Source: RYN-433 sp036558265
GTDB taxonomy: Bacteria > Planctomycetota > Phycisphaerae > Tepidisphaerales > Tepidisphaeraceae
DNA length: 8,854 nucleotides
Direction of reading: 5' to 3'
Assembly: GCA_036558265.1 (NCBI GenBank)
Contig: DATBFY010000523.1
Coordinates: 1 to 8,854 of the forward strand
The notes beneath the pieces were generated by a model. That model saw only the letters and a program-made list of their open reading frames with translations. It did no database searches and was not told where the DNA came from. Made by a program: the position numbers and the translations under genes. Below, one piece after another: positions 1 through 5,362 of this stretch. Position 1 is the first letter of the stretch. Each line of letters starts with the position of its first letter.

Positions 1-10
1 GTATTCACCG

Positions 11-409
11 ATGGGCAACACGATTTCCGGCAACGCGCAAACGAACCCGTATCCGTCCAATCCCAACCCTCCCGCGACCGGGGGCAACAGCTCGCCCGGC
101 GGGCAGGTTGCCGGAATGCCCGGAAAGGACCTCGCCTGCGAGGTTCTGCACGGTCTGGCCAAGGGCCTGGAAGCCCTGGGAGAAGGCATTTCCCCCATCG
201 CGCCGGGACCGGGTGAGGTCCTGCGTGGCGGCGGGCGGAAGCTGGATGACCTGACCTACTGCCGACCGGAAGATACCGGTCCCGCCGGCTGGGACCCGGG
301 CCACCGCACCAGCCCGGAACTGAATTCCGACGAGAAGATGCAGCTCAAGCAGATGCTCGAGAAGATGCATAAGGATGCTGAGGACGTCATCAACAAGATG
401 GGCCGCTGA
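11..409 (+). CDS. Hypothetical protein, Pro/Asn/Gly-rich N-terminus, possibly 5'-partial
   Basis: I do not recognise a family. The reading is 132 residues from the ATG at 11. The frame stays open to the left window edge (three more codons, no stop), so the true start could lie outside. Residues 1-35 are low complexity, rich in Asn, Pro, Gly and Ser, which suggests a disordered segment. The middle (about 38-75) is Gly/Leu-rich with a short amphipathic stretch. There are two cysteines, near residues 43 and 83. The C-terminus (about 105-132) is a charged Lys/Glu/Met helix. There is no signal peptide or membrane segment from this start. The gene converges on nnrE with only eight bases between the stops. 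Coding status rests on the open frame, the helix-like C-terminus and the fit against nnrE. The antisense frame is also open but looks like a composition shadow. Confidence 0.55.
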   Translation: MGNTISGNAQTNPYPSNPNPPATGGNSSPGGQVAGMPGKDLACEVLHGLAKGLEALGEGISPIAPGPGEVLRGGGRKLDDLTYCRPEDTGPAGWDPGHRTSPELNSDEKMQLKQMLEKMHKDAEDVINKMGR

Positions 410-417
410 CACGCGAG

Positions 418-1122
418 CTATTGGGCATCAGCCGGTATATCGCGCAGAACGTCCGAGATCGCGTCCCTGGGGCAGCCGATATCTGCGACAACGACCTCGC
501 CCGTGTACTGGCGCGAGTTCGGATTCGCAAAGCCGGCCTTCTCGGCCACGAACGTGACGGTACGCGTTGCGCGGACGCACGCCCCGCCGAGCGGTTCGCC
601 CGTGTCACAATCCAACCCGCTCGGCAGGTCGATCGCCAGGACGGGAAGACCCTTGGCATTGATCAGCTCGATCAGCCGCGCCGAATCCTCGCGCGGCGCC
701 GCCGACAGACCCGTGCCGAACACTGCATCCACCGTCAGGGCGGGAGTGGCCTGACGCAATCGCTCCGCGGCCTCGGACGGCCCATGCGTGCGGAGCCCCA
801 TTGCCTGCACGATCCGCCAATTGATCAGGGCATCGCCCGTGTACTTTTCGGGATCGACCGCCAGGATGACGTCGACGACCGCTCCGCGGTTGTGAAGATG
901 CCGCGCCACCGCCAGACCGTCGCCGCCGTTATTTCCGCCGCCGCAGACCACGTCGATCCGCTCACCGAATTGTTTCGCCACCATTTCCCACGCGACCTGC
1001 GCCGCATGGATCGCCGCGTTTTCCATCAGCATGATCCCCGGCACGTGGTACTGCTCGATCGCCCGCCGGTCGACCTCCCGCACCTGCCGTCGCGTCAATC
1101 GCACAACCGTCTTGCTCATCAC
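418..1122 (-). CDS. nnrE: NAD(P)H-hydrate epimerase (YjeF N-terminal domain)
   Basis: Enzymes of this family interconvert the R and S epimers of damaged, hydrated NAD(P)H so that the S-specific dehydratase NnrD can restore the cofactor. The roughly 234-residue product covers one full YjeF_N domain. Visible marks are the MENA segment (33-36), the glycine-rich CGGGNNGGDG loop (60-69), the VFGTGL segment and the AIDLPSGLDCDTGE segment near the middle of the second half, which carries the conserved Asp. The protein ends after this domain, so the C-terminal NnrD kinase-like domain found in many bacterial fusions is absent and must be encoded elsewhere. Two starts compete: GTG at 1122 and ATG at 1119. 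A GGAGGG site (1132-1137) lies 9 bases before the GTG and 12 before the ATG. The gene is divergent from surE and converges with the small gene at 11-409. The function is well supported; the start is uncertain by one codon. Confidence 0.93.
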   Translation of the reverse strand: MMSKTVVRLTRRQVREVDRRAIEQYHVPGIMLMENAAIHAAQVAWEMVAKQFGERIDVVCGGGNNGGDGLAVARHLHNRGAVVDVILAVDPEKYTGDALINWRIVQAMGLRTHGPSEAAERLRQATPALTVDAVFGTGLSAAPREDSARLIELINAKGLPVLAIDLPSGLDCDTGEPLGGACVRATRTVTFVAEKAGFANPNSRQYTGEVVVADIGCPRDAISDVLRDIPADAQ

Positions 1123-1131
1123 ATGATCTTA

Positions 1132-1137
1132 CCCTCC
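1132..1137 (-). promoter_or_regulatory. Ribosome binding site of nnrE
   Basis: The minus strand reads GGAGGG here, a strong Shine-Dalgarno match. The spacing is 9 bases to the in-frame GTG (1122) and 12 to the in-frame ATG (1119), which slightly favours GTG. An ATG at 1124 is closer, but it is out of frame. The site overlaps the first unit of the heptamer repeat. Confidence 0.5.
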
Positions 1138-1168
1138 ACTCTCCATCTTCCATCCTCCATCCTCGCTT
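1134..1168 (+). repeat. Heptamer tandem repeat between nnrE and surE
   Basis: Five consecutive 7-base units read CTCCACT, CTCCATC, TTCCATC, CTCCATC and CTCGCTT. The first four are close copies and the fifth is degenerate. On the minus strand the units read GATGGAG or GATGGAA, so they offer several GGAG sequences upstream of nnrE. On the plus strand they fill the -35 and spacer region of a possible surE promoter. The period is exactly seven, not a multiple of three. Confidence 0.6.
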
Positions 1169-1176
1169 CCTACAAT
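1148..1176 (+). promoter_or_regulatory. Possible sigma-70 type promoter of surE
   Basis: TACAAT at 1171-1176 matches the -10 consensus at five of six positions. At a 17-base spacing upstream is TTCCAT (1148-1153), a poor -35 match (three of six). The ATG of surE begins 12 bases after the -10 element, so the transcript would be nearly leaderless. That fits the absence of a Shine-Dalgarno site before surE. This rests on motif matching only. Confidence 0.3.
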
Positions 1177-1187
1177 CCGCGCCCGCG

Positions 1188-1982
1188 ATGTTCATCCTGC
1201 TTACCAACGACGACGGCATCCGCGCTCCAGGTCTGGTGGCCCTTTACCGCGCCCTGGCCGCTGCCGGTCACGAGATCCGCGTGGTCGCTCCCGAGACCGT
1301 TCAGTCCGCGACCGGGCACGGGATCACGATGTCCGTGCCGCTCCTGACCAGCCGGGTGCAGGTCGAGGACGCGTTCGAGGGGATCGCTGTCGACGGTCGG
1401 CCGGCCGACTGCGTCAAGCTCGCGATTAATCAGCTCTGCCGCGACCGCCTGCCCGACCTGGTCCTGTCCGGGATCAACAGCGGCACGAACGTCGGGATCA
1501 ACGTGATCTACAGCGGCACGGTCGCCGCCGCGATCGAGGCGGGGTTCCTGGGCCTCCCCGCGATCGCCGTCTCTCTTTACCTGCGCAACGATATCGAAAC
1601 AAACTATCCTCGCGCCGCCGCCTACGCCACGAAGACCATCGACCGCATCATGGATGCCAGCCTGCAAGCGGGGCAGATCGCCACGATCAACCTCCCCGCC
1701 CTGCGCGCCGGCGAGGAACCCGCCGGCGTCCGCGTCGTCCGCCAGTGTACCCGCCCCTGGGTGGACACCTACGAGCGCCGCCAGGACCCCAAGGGCCGCG
1801 ACTACTTCTGGAACACCAGCGTCTTCCGCCTGGGCGAGACCGAGAACGACACCGACGTCGCCGCCCTTCGCGACCGCTACATCACGATCACGCCGCTGCA
1901 GTATGACCTGACCGACCACGGGCTGCTCAGGCAATGGCAGCGGGAGAACTGGCGGATCGAAAACGTGAAACGTGACGCGTGA
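1188..1982 (+). CDS. surE: 5'/3'-nucleotidase SurE
   Basis: SurE is a metal-dependent phosphatase that removes phosphate from 5'- and 3'-nucleoside monophosphates and can act on short polyphosphate; it is typically cytoplasmic. The 264-residue product has the expected length and opens directly with the family signature: LTNDDG with metal ligands Asp8 and Asp9, Ser40 in SATGHG, and Asn97 in SGINSGTNVG. The region TVAAAIEAGFLGLPAIAVS follows, as in the family. The ATG at 1188 is the natural start because the NDDG motif normally begins at residues 6-10. No Shine-Dalgarno site precedes it. The gene is divergent from nnrE (65-66 bases apart). The last four codons and the TGA lie in a 7-base tandem repeat (1963-1990), so the extreme C-terminus (about NVKRDA) may be repeat-derived. 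Function is very well supported. Confidence 0.96.
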   Translation: MFILLTNDDGIRAPGLVALYRALAAAGHEIRVVAPETVQSATGHGITMSVPLLTSRVQVEDAFEGIAVDGRPADCVKLAINQLCRDRLPDLVLSGINSGTNVGINVIYSGTVAAAIEAGFLGLPAIAVSLYLRNDIETNYPRAAAYATKTIDRIMDASLQAGQIATINLPALRAGEEPAGVRVVRQCTRPWVDTYERRQDPKGRDYFWNTSVFRLGETENDTDVAALRDRYITITPLQYDLTDHGLLRQWQRENWRIENVKRDA

Positions 1983-1990
1983 CGCGAAGC
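1963..1990 (+). repeat. Heptamer tandem repeat spanning the surE stop codon
   Basis: Four adjacent 7-base units read ACGTGAA, ACGTGAC, GCGTGAC and a degenerate GCGAAGC. The consensus is RCGTGAM. The surE stop codon TGA (1980-1982) is part of the third unit. A similar set of units is found at 4635-4656, again over a stop codon. Confidence 0.6.
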
Positions 1991-2019
1991 GGTCAGGGTC
2001 CGGGCAGCTCGAATTGCCG

Positions 2020-2047
2020 CTCCCGCATCCCGCGCCTCCCGCACCCC
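2020..2047 (+). repeat. Short imperfect repeat of a CTCCCGC-like unit
   Basis: CTCCCGC (2020-2026) and ATCCCGC (2027-2033) are adjacent heptamers, followed with a two-base slip by CTCCCGC (2036-2042). The match is short and could be chance in a GC-rich spacer. It is recorded because the unit length agrees with the other repeats in the window. Confidence 0.3.
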
Positions 2048-2050
2048 GAC

Positions 2051-2112
2051 CTCTCTCCCACGGGCGTCGCGTTGGTCCGCAATGGACATCCAAGGTCGCC
2101 CGCGGGAGAGGG
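2051..2112. repeat. Long imperfect palindrome (REP-like or bidirectional terminator)
   Basis: The arms 2053-2066 and 2097-2110 pair at 13 of 14 positions; the one mismatch is A2060 with C2103. Each arm is one half of a CTCTCCC...GGGAGAG structure. The interior holds a second small stem: TTGG (2072-2075) with CCAA (2090-2093), then TCC (2076-2078) with GGA (2084-2086) around the loop GCAAT. The element sits in the 186-base spacer between the convergent ends of surE and the propeller gene. A transcript from either strand would form the hairpin, but there is no T-tract, so a classical intrinsic terminator is not shown. CCCTCTCCC/GGGAGAGGG palindromes are a common form of dispersed intergenic repeat in bacteria. 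Confidence 0.6.
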
Positions 2113-2168
2113 AGGAGGCCGGCCGGTCGGCGGCGGTGATGGTCAGCTCTTGACGATCTGGCGTTTGG

Positions 2169-3548
2169 TCATTGCAAGAGTCCCTCAAGGTCCTGCGCAT
2201 GATCCGTCCGCCGCCCCGTCGCAAACGGCGACCTGGTCGTCTGTGGGCCGTGGTCCGCCGCCCGCCCCGCGACCACCGCCACGCCCTGCACCCGCGCGGT
2301 TCCCGGCACTCCGAAGGGCGACAGCAGCACGGGCGAGCCCGCCTGCTCGCTCACCGTCCCGTTCGCCGCCACCGACAGCACGTGCAATTGGTTTCCACCG
2401 GGGAAGTTCAGGTCCGCCGCCGTGGATTGGTTGACCACGTAGAGCGATCGGCCTCCCGGGTCCAGCGCGATCTGGAAGTCCGCGGTTTCCACTGTTCCCT
2501 GCGGCGCGCCGGCGGGTGCAATGGGACCGGCCAGCTTGAACTCCTGGATCTGCGCGGGGTTGAGCGGGTCCGCCAGTGAGAACACACCGATCGAGTTGGT
2601 TCCGGTCGTCGCGGTGTAGAGGAATCGCCCGTCGGCGCTGACGATCGTCCAGCAGGGGGCCGCGCCCTGGTCCGCGACCGACCGTACGAAGGTCAACGTC
2701 CCGGATTCGTCGAACGTGAAGACGCCGATCCGGCTCGCGCCGGTCAGCCCGGCGTAGACGATGCGCTTGGTCGGGTGCACGGCCGTTCCCAGGATCAGGG
2801 GCGGCGTGACCGGCGCGCCGACGGCGCCGCCCGGGGCAACCGCCAGCGTCCCGTCGGCGTTGATGCGGAAGGGCTCGATGGTGTTCCCCAGCGCGGGACT
2901 GGTGCCCGGCAGCGCAAAGTTGTCGCCGAAGAGAAACCGGCCGTCGCGCGAGATCAGCGCCTGGGCCGGCGAAAGGCCCAGCGGCAGGGTGACGGTCGAA
3001 CCCGCGATCGGCGACAGCGAGCCGTCCGCTCGTATGCGGAATCCGGTGTAGTTGGGCGCGACCGTGGCGTCGTGTCCGGCGCGCACGTCCCCGCGGTTGA
3101 CGACATAGACGCGATCGCCGGACAGCCCGAGGCTGACCGGTTGCACGCCGCCCGAATCGAACGTGCCGACGCGCGCCAGTCCGCCGTCCCGACGGATGCG
3201 GAAGACCGCGATCGAATCGCTGCCCTGGTTGACCGCGAAGAGCAGCCGCCCGTCGGGGCTGGCGATCACCTCCTGGTCCGAATCGTCGGGCCCGAGGACC
3301 TGCTCGGGGTTGGCCTGACCGGTCCCCCCGGTCGCGAACCGCCCGATCTCGTGAAGGCGTCCGTTGGCGGGATTGCGTTGGAAGGCGAGCACGGCGTTGT
3401 GCCCCTGGCGCGGGTCGTTCGATTCGACGTAGACGGTCGTCGAGGCGGGCCCGGCGGCGCCGTGATCGCCCGAGTCGTGCGGGTGGCCTGCCGACAGAAG
3501 CATGCGACCCTCCAGCGTTTCCAAAGCATTGTAGCGAGGCAAAGACAT
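2169..3548 (-). CDS. Exported seven-bladed beta-propeller (lactonase-fold) protein with planctomycete LEGRMLLSA N-terminus
   Basis: The N-terminus carries LEGRMLLSAG at residues 12-21, a variant of the LEPR-LLSA signature at the start of many planctomycete exported or surface proteins. A Gly/His/Ser linker (22-36) follows. From about 37 to 430 there are roughly seven repeats of the pattern DGR-(L/F)-(L/F/Y)-x-x-N...(I/V)-x-V-F, for example SPDGRLLFAVNQ near 97-108 and SADGRFLYTATTG further on. This is the layout of the 6-phosphogluconolactonase/YncE-like propellers. No enzyme activity can be claimed, since this fold is widely used for other roles. The last 30 or so residues are low complexity and not part of a blade. 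The frame is open 30 codons further (to 3638), but I chose the ATG at 3548: a GGAG lies 7 bases before it and the signature normally starts within 10-20 residues of the N-terminus. The gene is divergent from the sigma factor gene. Confidence 0.85.
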   Translation of the reverse strand: MSLPRYNALETLEGRMLLSAGHPHDSGDHGAAGPASTTVYVESNDPRQGHNAVLAFQRNPANGRLHEIGRFATGGTGQANPEQVLGPDDSDQEVIASPDGRLLFAVNQGSDSIAVFRIRRDGGLARVGTFDSGGVQPVSLGLSGDRVYVVNRGDVRAGHDATVAPNYTGFRIRADGSLSPIAGSTVTLPLGLSPAQALISRDGRFLFGDNFALPGTSPALGNTIEPFRINADGTLAVAPGGAVGAPVTPPLILGTAVHPTKRIVYAGLTGASRIGVFTFDESGTLTFVRSVADQGAAPCWTIVSADGRFLYTATTGTNSIGVFSLADPLNPAQIQEFKLAGPIAPAGAPQGTVETADFQIALDPGGRSLYVVNQSTAADLNFPGGNQLHVLSVAANGTVSEQAGSPVLLSPFGVPGTARVQGVAVVAGRAADHGPQTTRSPFATGRRTDHAQDLEGLLQ

Positions 3549-3555
3549 CTCGAAG

Positions 3556-3559
3556 CTCC
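3556..3559 (-). promoter_or_regulatory. Ribosome binding site deciding the start of the propeller gene
   Basis: The minus strand reads GGAG here, 7 bases before the ATG at 3548. This supports the shorter reading over the longer frame opening at 3638, whose extra 30 residues are arginine-rich and show no family match. Confidence 0.5.
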
Positions 3560-3711
3560 GATGTGGCGACGAACCTCCGGGCGGGCGTCGAGCACGGACC
3601 ATCCGACACGACCGCGCGACCGAATTCGTCTGCGGCATTGGTCGCGGCGGGTCGAACTTCCTGACAGGTCATTTCAACGGAATAAATCCGGCCGTTCGGG
3701 GGTATCCGCTG

Positions 3712-3728
3712 GCGGAGGGAACCTCCGC
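3712..3728 (+). promoter_or_regulatory. Hairpin holding the Shine-Dalgarno-like GGAGG upstream of the sigma gene
   Basis: GCGGAGG (3712-3718) and CCTCCGC (3722-3728) are perfect complements around the three-base loop GAA. The only good Shine-Dalgarno match before the sigma gene, GGAGG (3714-3718), lies inside the 5' arm. It is 17 bases before the ATG, further than usual. The hairpin ends 7 bases before the start codon, so it could limit initiation or act as a control element. It could also reflect chance symmetry in GC-rich DNA. Confidence 0.4.
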
Positions 3729-3735
3729 GCATCAC

Positions 3736-4362
3736 ATGAGCGCCCGCCCGACATCCGATTTCTCGCCCGCAGCGTTTGCCGCCGGCGCGGACGCCGCCTC
3801 CGGCGCCGGGCTTACGTGGCTCGACGAGCACGGTGACGCGCTCTACCGCTACGCGCTGCCGCGCGTGCAGGACGCGCACGCCGCTGAAGACCTGGTCCAG
3901 GAGACGCTGCTGGCGGCCTTGTCGGCGCGCGACCGCTTCACCGGTGTATCGAGCGTGCGCACGTGGCTGATCGGCATTCTGAAGCACAAGATCGTCGACC
4001 ACCTGCGTGCGGTCGCGCGCCTCGGGCCCGCCGTAGAAGTGGACGCCGACGCCGATCCGTTCGCCGACTTTTTCGACCACCGGGGGCGTTGGAAGACCGC
4101 GCCGGCGCGCTGGCAGCGCGATCCGGCGGCGCTGGCGGAACTTGCCGAGTTCCGCGAGGTGCTGGCCCGTTGCCTGGCGTCGCTGCCGCGCCGGATCGCG
4201 TCGCTCTTCTGGCTTCGCGAGGCCGAGGGGAAGGACACCGAACAGTTGTGTCAGGAATTGCAGGTATCGGCGACCAACGTCTGGACGATGCTGCACCGCG
4301 CCCGCGCGCGACTGCGCGCCTGCCTGACCGCCAACTGGTTCACCCGCGACGTGGCCCCATGA
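3736..4362 (+). CDS. ECF-type RNA polymerase sigma factor (sigma-70 family)
   Basis: This alternative sigma factor of 208 residues directs RNA polymerase to a dedicated promoter set. Region 2 spans about 28-92, with EDLVQET (51-57) and RTWLIGILKHKIVDHLR (75-91) as the core-binding and -10 recognition helices. Region 4 spans about 138-198, with LPRRIASLFWLRE (150-162) and the helix-turn-helix around TEQLCQELQVSATNVWTMLHRARARLR. The linker between them is long and carries FFDHRGRWKTAP (112-123). Together with the C-terminal TANWF this resembles the ECF subgroup in which a Trp/Pro-rich linker precedes region 4 (the TIGR02943-like type, from memory). The N-terminal 27 residues are an Ala-rich extension. 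Its stop overlaps the start of the anti-sigma candidate as ATGA, so the two are probably one operon with coupled translation. Divergent upstream is the propeller gene. Confidence 0.93.
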   Translation: MSARPTSDFSPAAFAAGADAASGAGLTWLDEHGDALYRYALPRVQDAHAAEDLVQETLLAALSARDRFTGVSSVRTWLIGILKHKIVDHLRAVARLGPAVEVDADADPFADFFDHRGRWKTAPARWQRDPAALAELAEFREVLARCLASLPRRIASLFWLREAEGKDTEQLCQELQVSATNVWTMLHRARARLRACLTANWFTRDVAP

Positions 4363-4640
4363 CCCGCGCCCGCCGACTGCTCGAGGACCTGTCCCCCACC
4401 TGCCGCCACGCGGCGCGGCTGCTCTCGCATTCGATGGACGGGCGACTCTCCCGCCCCCAGCGTATCGGCCTTCGCATTCACCTCCTGCTCTGCCGGCTCT
4501 GCCGCCGCTATCGACGAAACCTCGTCGTGCTGCGCCAGATCATGCGCCGGCTGCCGGAAATCCCCGATTCAAGCCAGGCGGGCGGGCTCTCCGTGGGCGC
4601 GCGGGTTCGGATCCGCACGGTGCTCGAAAGGGGCGCGTGA
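4359..4640 (+). CDS. Small zinc-binding (ZAS-type) anti-sigma factor candidate
   Basis: The 93-residue product starts at the ATG that overlaps the sigma stop codon by four bases. It has the H-x3-C-x2-C pattern of zinc-associated anti-sigma domains: His41, Cys45 and Cys48 in HLLLCRLC. Cys15 and His17 in an N-terminal helix could supply the fourth ligand. The stretch AARLLSHSMDGRLSRPQR is typical of the small zf-HC2-like proteins found beside this type of ECF factor. There is no membrane segment, so it would act in the cytoplasm, unlike the many anti-sigma factors that are membrane anchored. The inferred role is to bind and restrain the upstream sigma factor. The protein is strongly basic (many Arg). 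No Shine-Dalgarno site is seen, which fits coupling to sigma translation. The TGA stop is part of a heptamer repeat. Confidence 0.82.
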   Translation: MTRARRLLEDLSPTCRHAARLLSHSMDGRLSRPQRIGLRIHLLLCRLCRRYRRNLVVLRQIMRRLPEIPDSSQAGGLSVGARVRIRTVLERGA

Positions 4641-4656
4641 AGCGTGGCGACGTGAG
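4635..4656 (+). repeat. Heptamer repeat spanning the anti-sigma stop codon
   Basis: GCGTGAA (4635-4641) and GCGTGGC (4642-4648) are adjacent, then after one extra base comes ACGTGAG (4650-4656). These are the same RCGTGAM units as at 1963-1990. The stop codon TGA (4638-4640) is in the first unit. The tract fills most of the 23-base gap between this gene and the convergent membrane protein gene. Confidence 0.5.
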
Positions 4657-4663
4657 AAGGTCT

Positions 4664-5254
4664 TTATCTCGCGAACCCGCCCAACCCCTCCAGCCTCCCG
4701 ATCAACGTCTGCACATCCATCCCCGGCACGCTCTTGGGCGTAATGTCGCGCAAGAGCCACCCCTTGTCCGCCGTCTTCTCCCACACGAGGTCCCACGTGC
4801 TGGGCACGCCTCCGGAGTAGCCGCCGACCTCCATGTCCGCGGTGGCGGCGACGGCCGCGGTCATCTCGTTGTCCATGCCTTTCTGGACGTCAATGGACGT
4901 GATCCGCACCCCTTTGATCCCGAACTGATCCACGGCCGACCCGATCCGATCGACGATGGCCTGCTTCTTCATCCCCGCCAGGCTCGCCCGCGCGTGCAGG
5001 AGGTTGGCGGCGGCCGTCTTGTCCTTCTTCTCGACCGCCGCGACGATCGCGTGCGTTCGCCTGATCACCTTCTCCTTGTCGGTATCCACCAGGTAGCTAA
5101 GCACCCCCAGCAGGACCGCCAGCAGAAACACGACGTATCCGCCGATCTGCAACCCCTTCTCCCGGCGGGCATTGCCCGAATACCACAGCACCCCGCCGAC
5201 GACCGCCAGAAGCCCCAGCAGCCAGTAGGGCGTGTCGAATAACAGGTCCAGCAT
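4664..5254 (-). CDS. Hypothetical membrane protein with two N-terminal helices
   Basis: I do not recognise the family. The product has 196 residues. Two hydrophobic helices, about 10-25 and 37-56, are joined by a short basic loop (NARREK). A soluble domain of about 135 residues follows. The domain starts with a charged helix (KEKVIRRTHAIVAAVEKKD), has alternating strands such as VRITSIDV and ends with WDLVWEKTADKGWLLRDITP. This order of a helix then strands with a Trp-rich end resembles the NTF2/SnoaL-like fold often seen in small membrane-anchored proteins, but that is inference from the pattern. With both ends of the hairpin short, the domain may lie on either side of the membrane. AGAGGG (5259-5264) lies four bases before the ATG. 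The gene converges with the anti-sigma gene and diverges from the Maf gene. Confidence 0.8.
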   Translation of the reverse strand: MLDLLFDTPYWLLGLLAVVGGVLWYSGNARREKGLQIGGYVVFLLAVLLGVLSYLVDTDKEKVIRRTHAIVAAVEKKDKTAAANLLHARASLAGMKKQAIVDRIGSAVDQFGIKGVRITSIDVQKGMDNEMTAAVAATADMEVGGYSGGVPSTWDLVWEKTADKGWLLRDITPKSVPGMDVQTLIGRLEGLGGFAR

Positions 5255-5258
5255 GAAT

Positions 5259-5264
5259 CCCTCT
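5259..5264 (-). promoter_or_regulatory. Ribosome binding site of the membrane protein gene
   Basis: The minus strand reads AGAGGG four bases before the ATG at 5254, a moderate Shine-Dalgarno match at slightly short spacing. It supports this start, which also places the first hydrophobic helix at the expected N-terminal position. Confidence 0.4.
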
Positions 5265-5362
5265 CAACCTTTGCGGCTTGCGGGTCCGATAAACCCAACG
5301 GGTTCGCAGGCCAACTCCACAATCGCGCCGCGCGACCCGCGCCACGCTATCGGCCGACATCC

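Noticed and set aside
421..1347. A plus-strand open frame of 308 codons opposite nnrE.
   Set aside because: It is Arg/His-rich without domains, runs into surE out of frame and lies opposite a clear nnrE.
1170..2093. A minus-strand open frame of 307 codons opposite surE.
   Set aside because: SurE on the plus strand is certain, and the antisense product looks like compositional noise.
3549..3638. The 30-codon N-terminal extension of the propeller protein.
   Set aside because: It is arginine-rich, would displace the LEGR motif from its usual N-terminal position, and a GGAG site supports the later ATG.
3661..3688. Possible promoter (CTGACA with TAAATC, 16-base spacing) before the sigma gene.
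   Set aside because: Only partial consensus matches in an AT-richer patch; too weak to list as a feature.
2185..4296. A very long minus-strand open frame (about 700 codons) across the propeller and sigma genes.
   Set aside because: Its product is Arg/Gly-rich without domains and it overlaps two well-supported genes in other frames; it is a high-GC composition shadow.
5292..5304. Small palindrome AACCC-AAC-GGGTT in the spacer before the Maf gene.
   Set aside because: Only five base pairs and not placed at a start, stop or promoter; likely chance.
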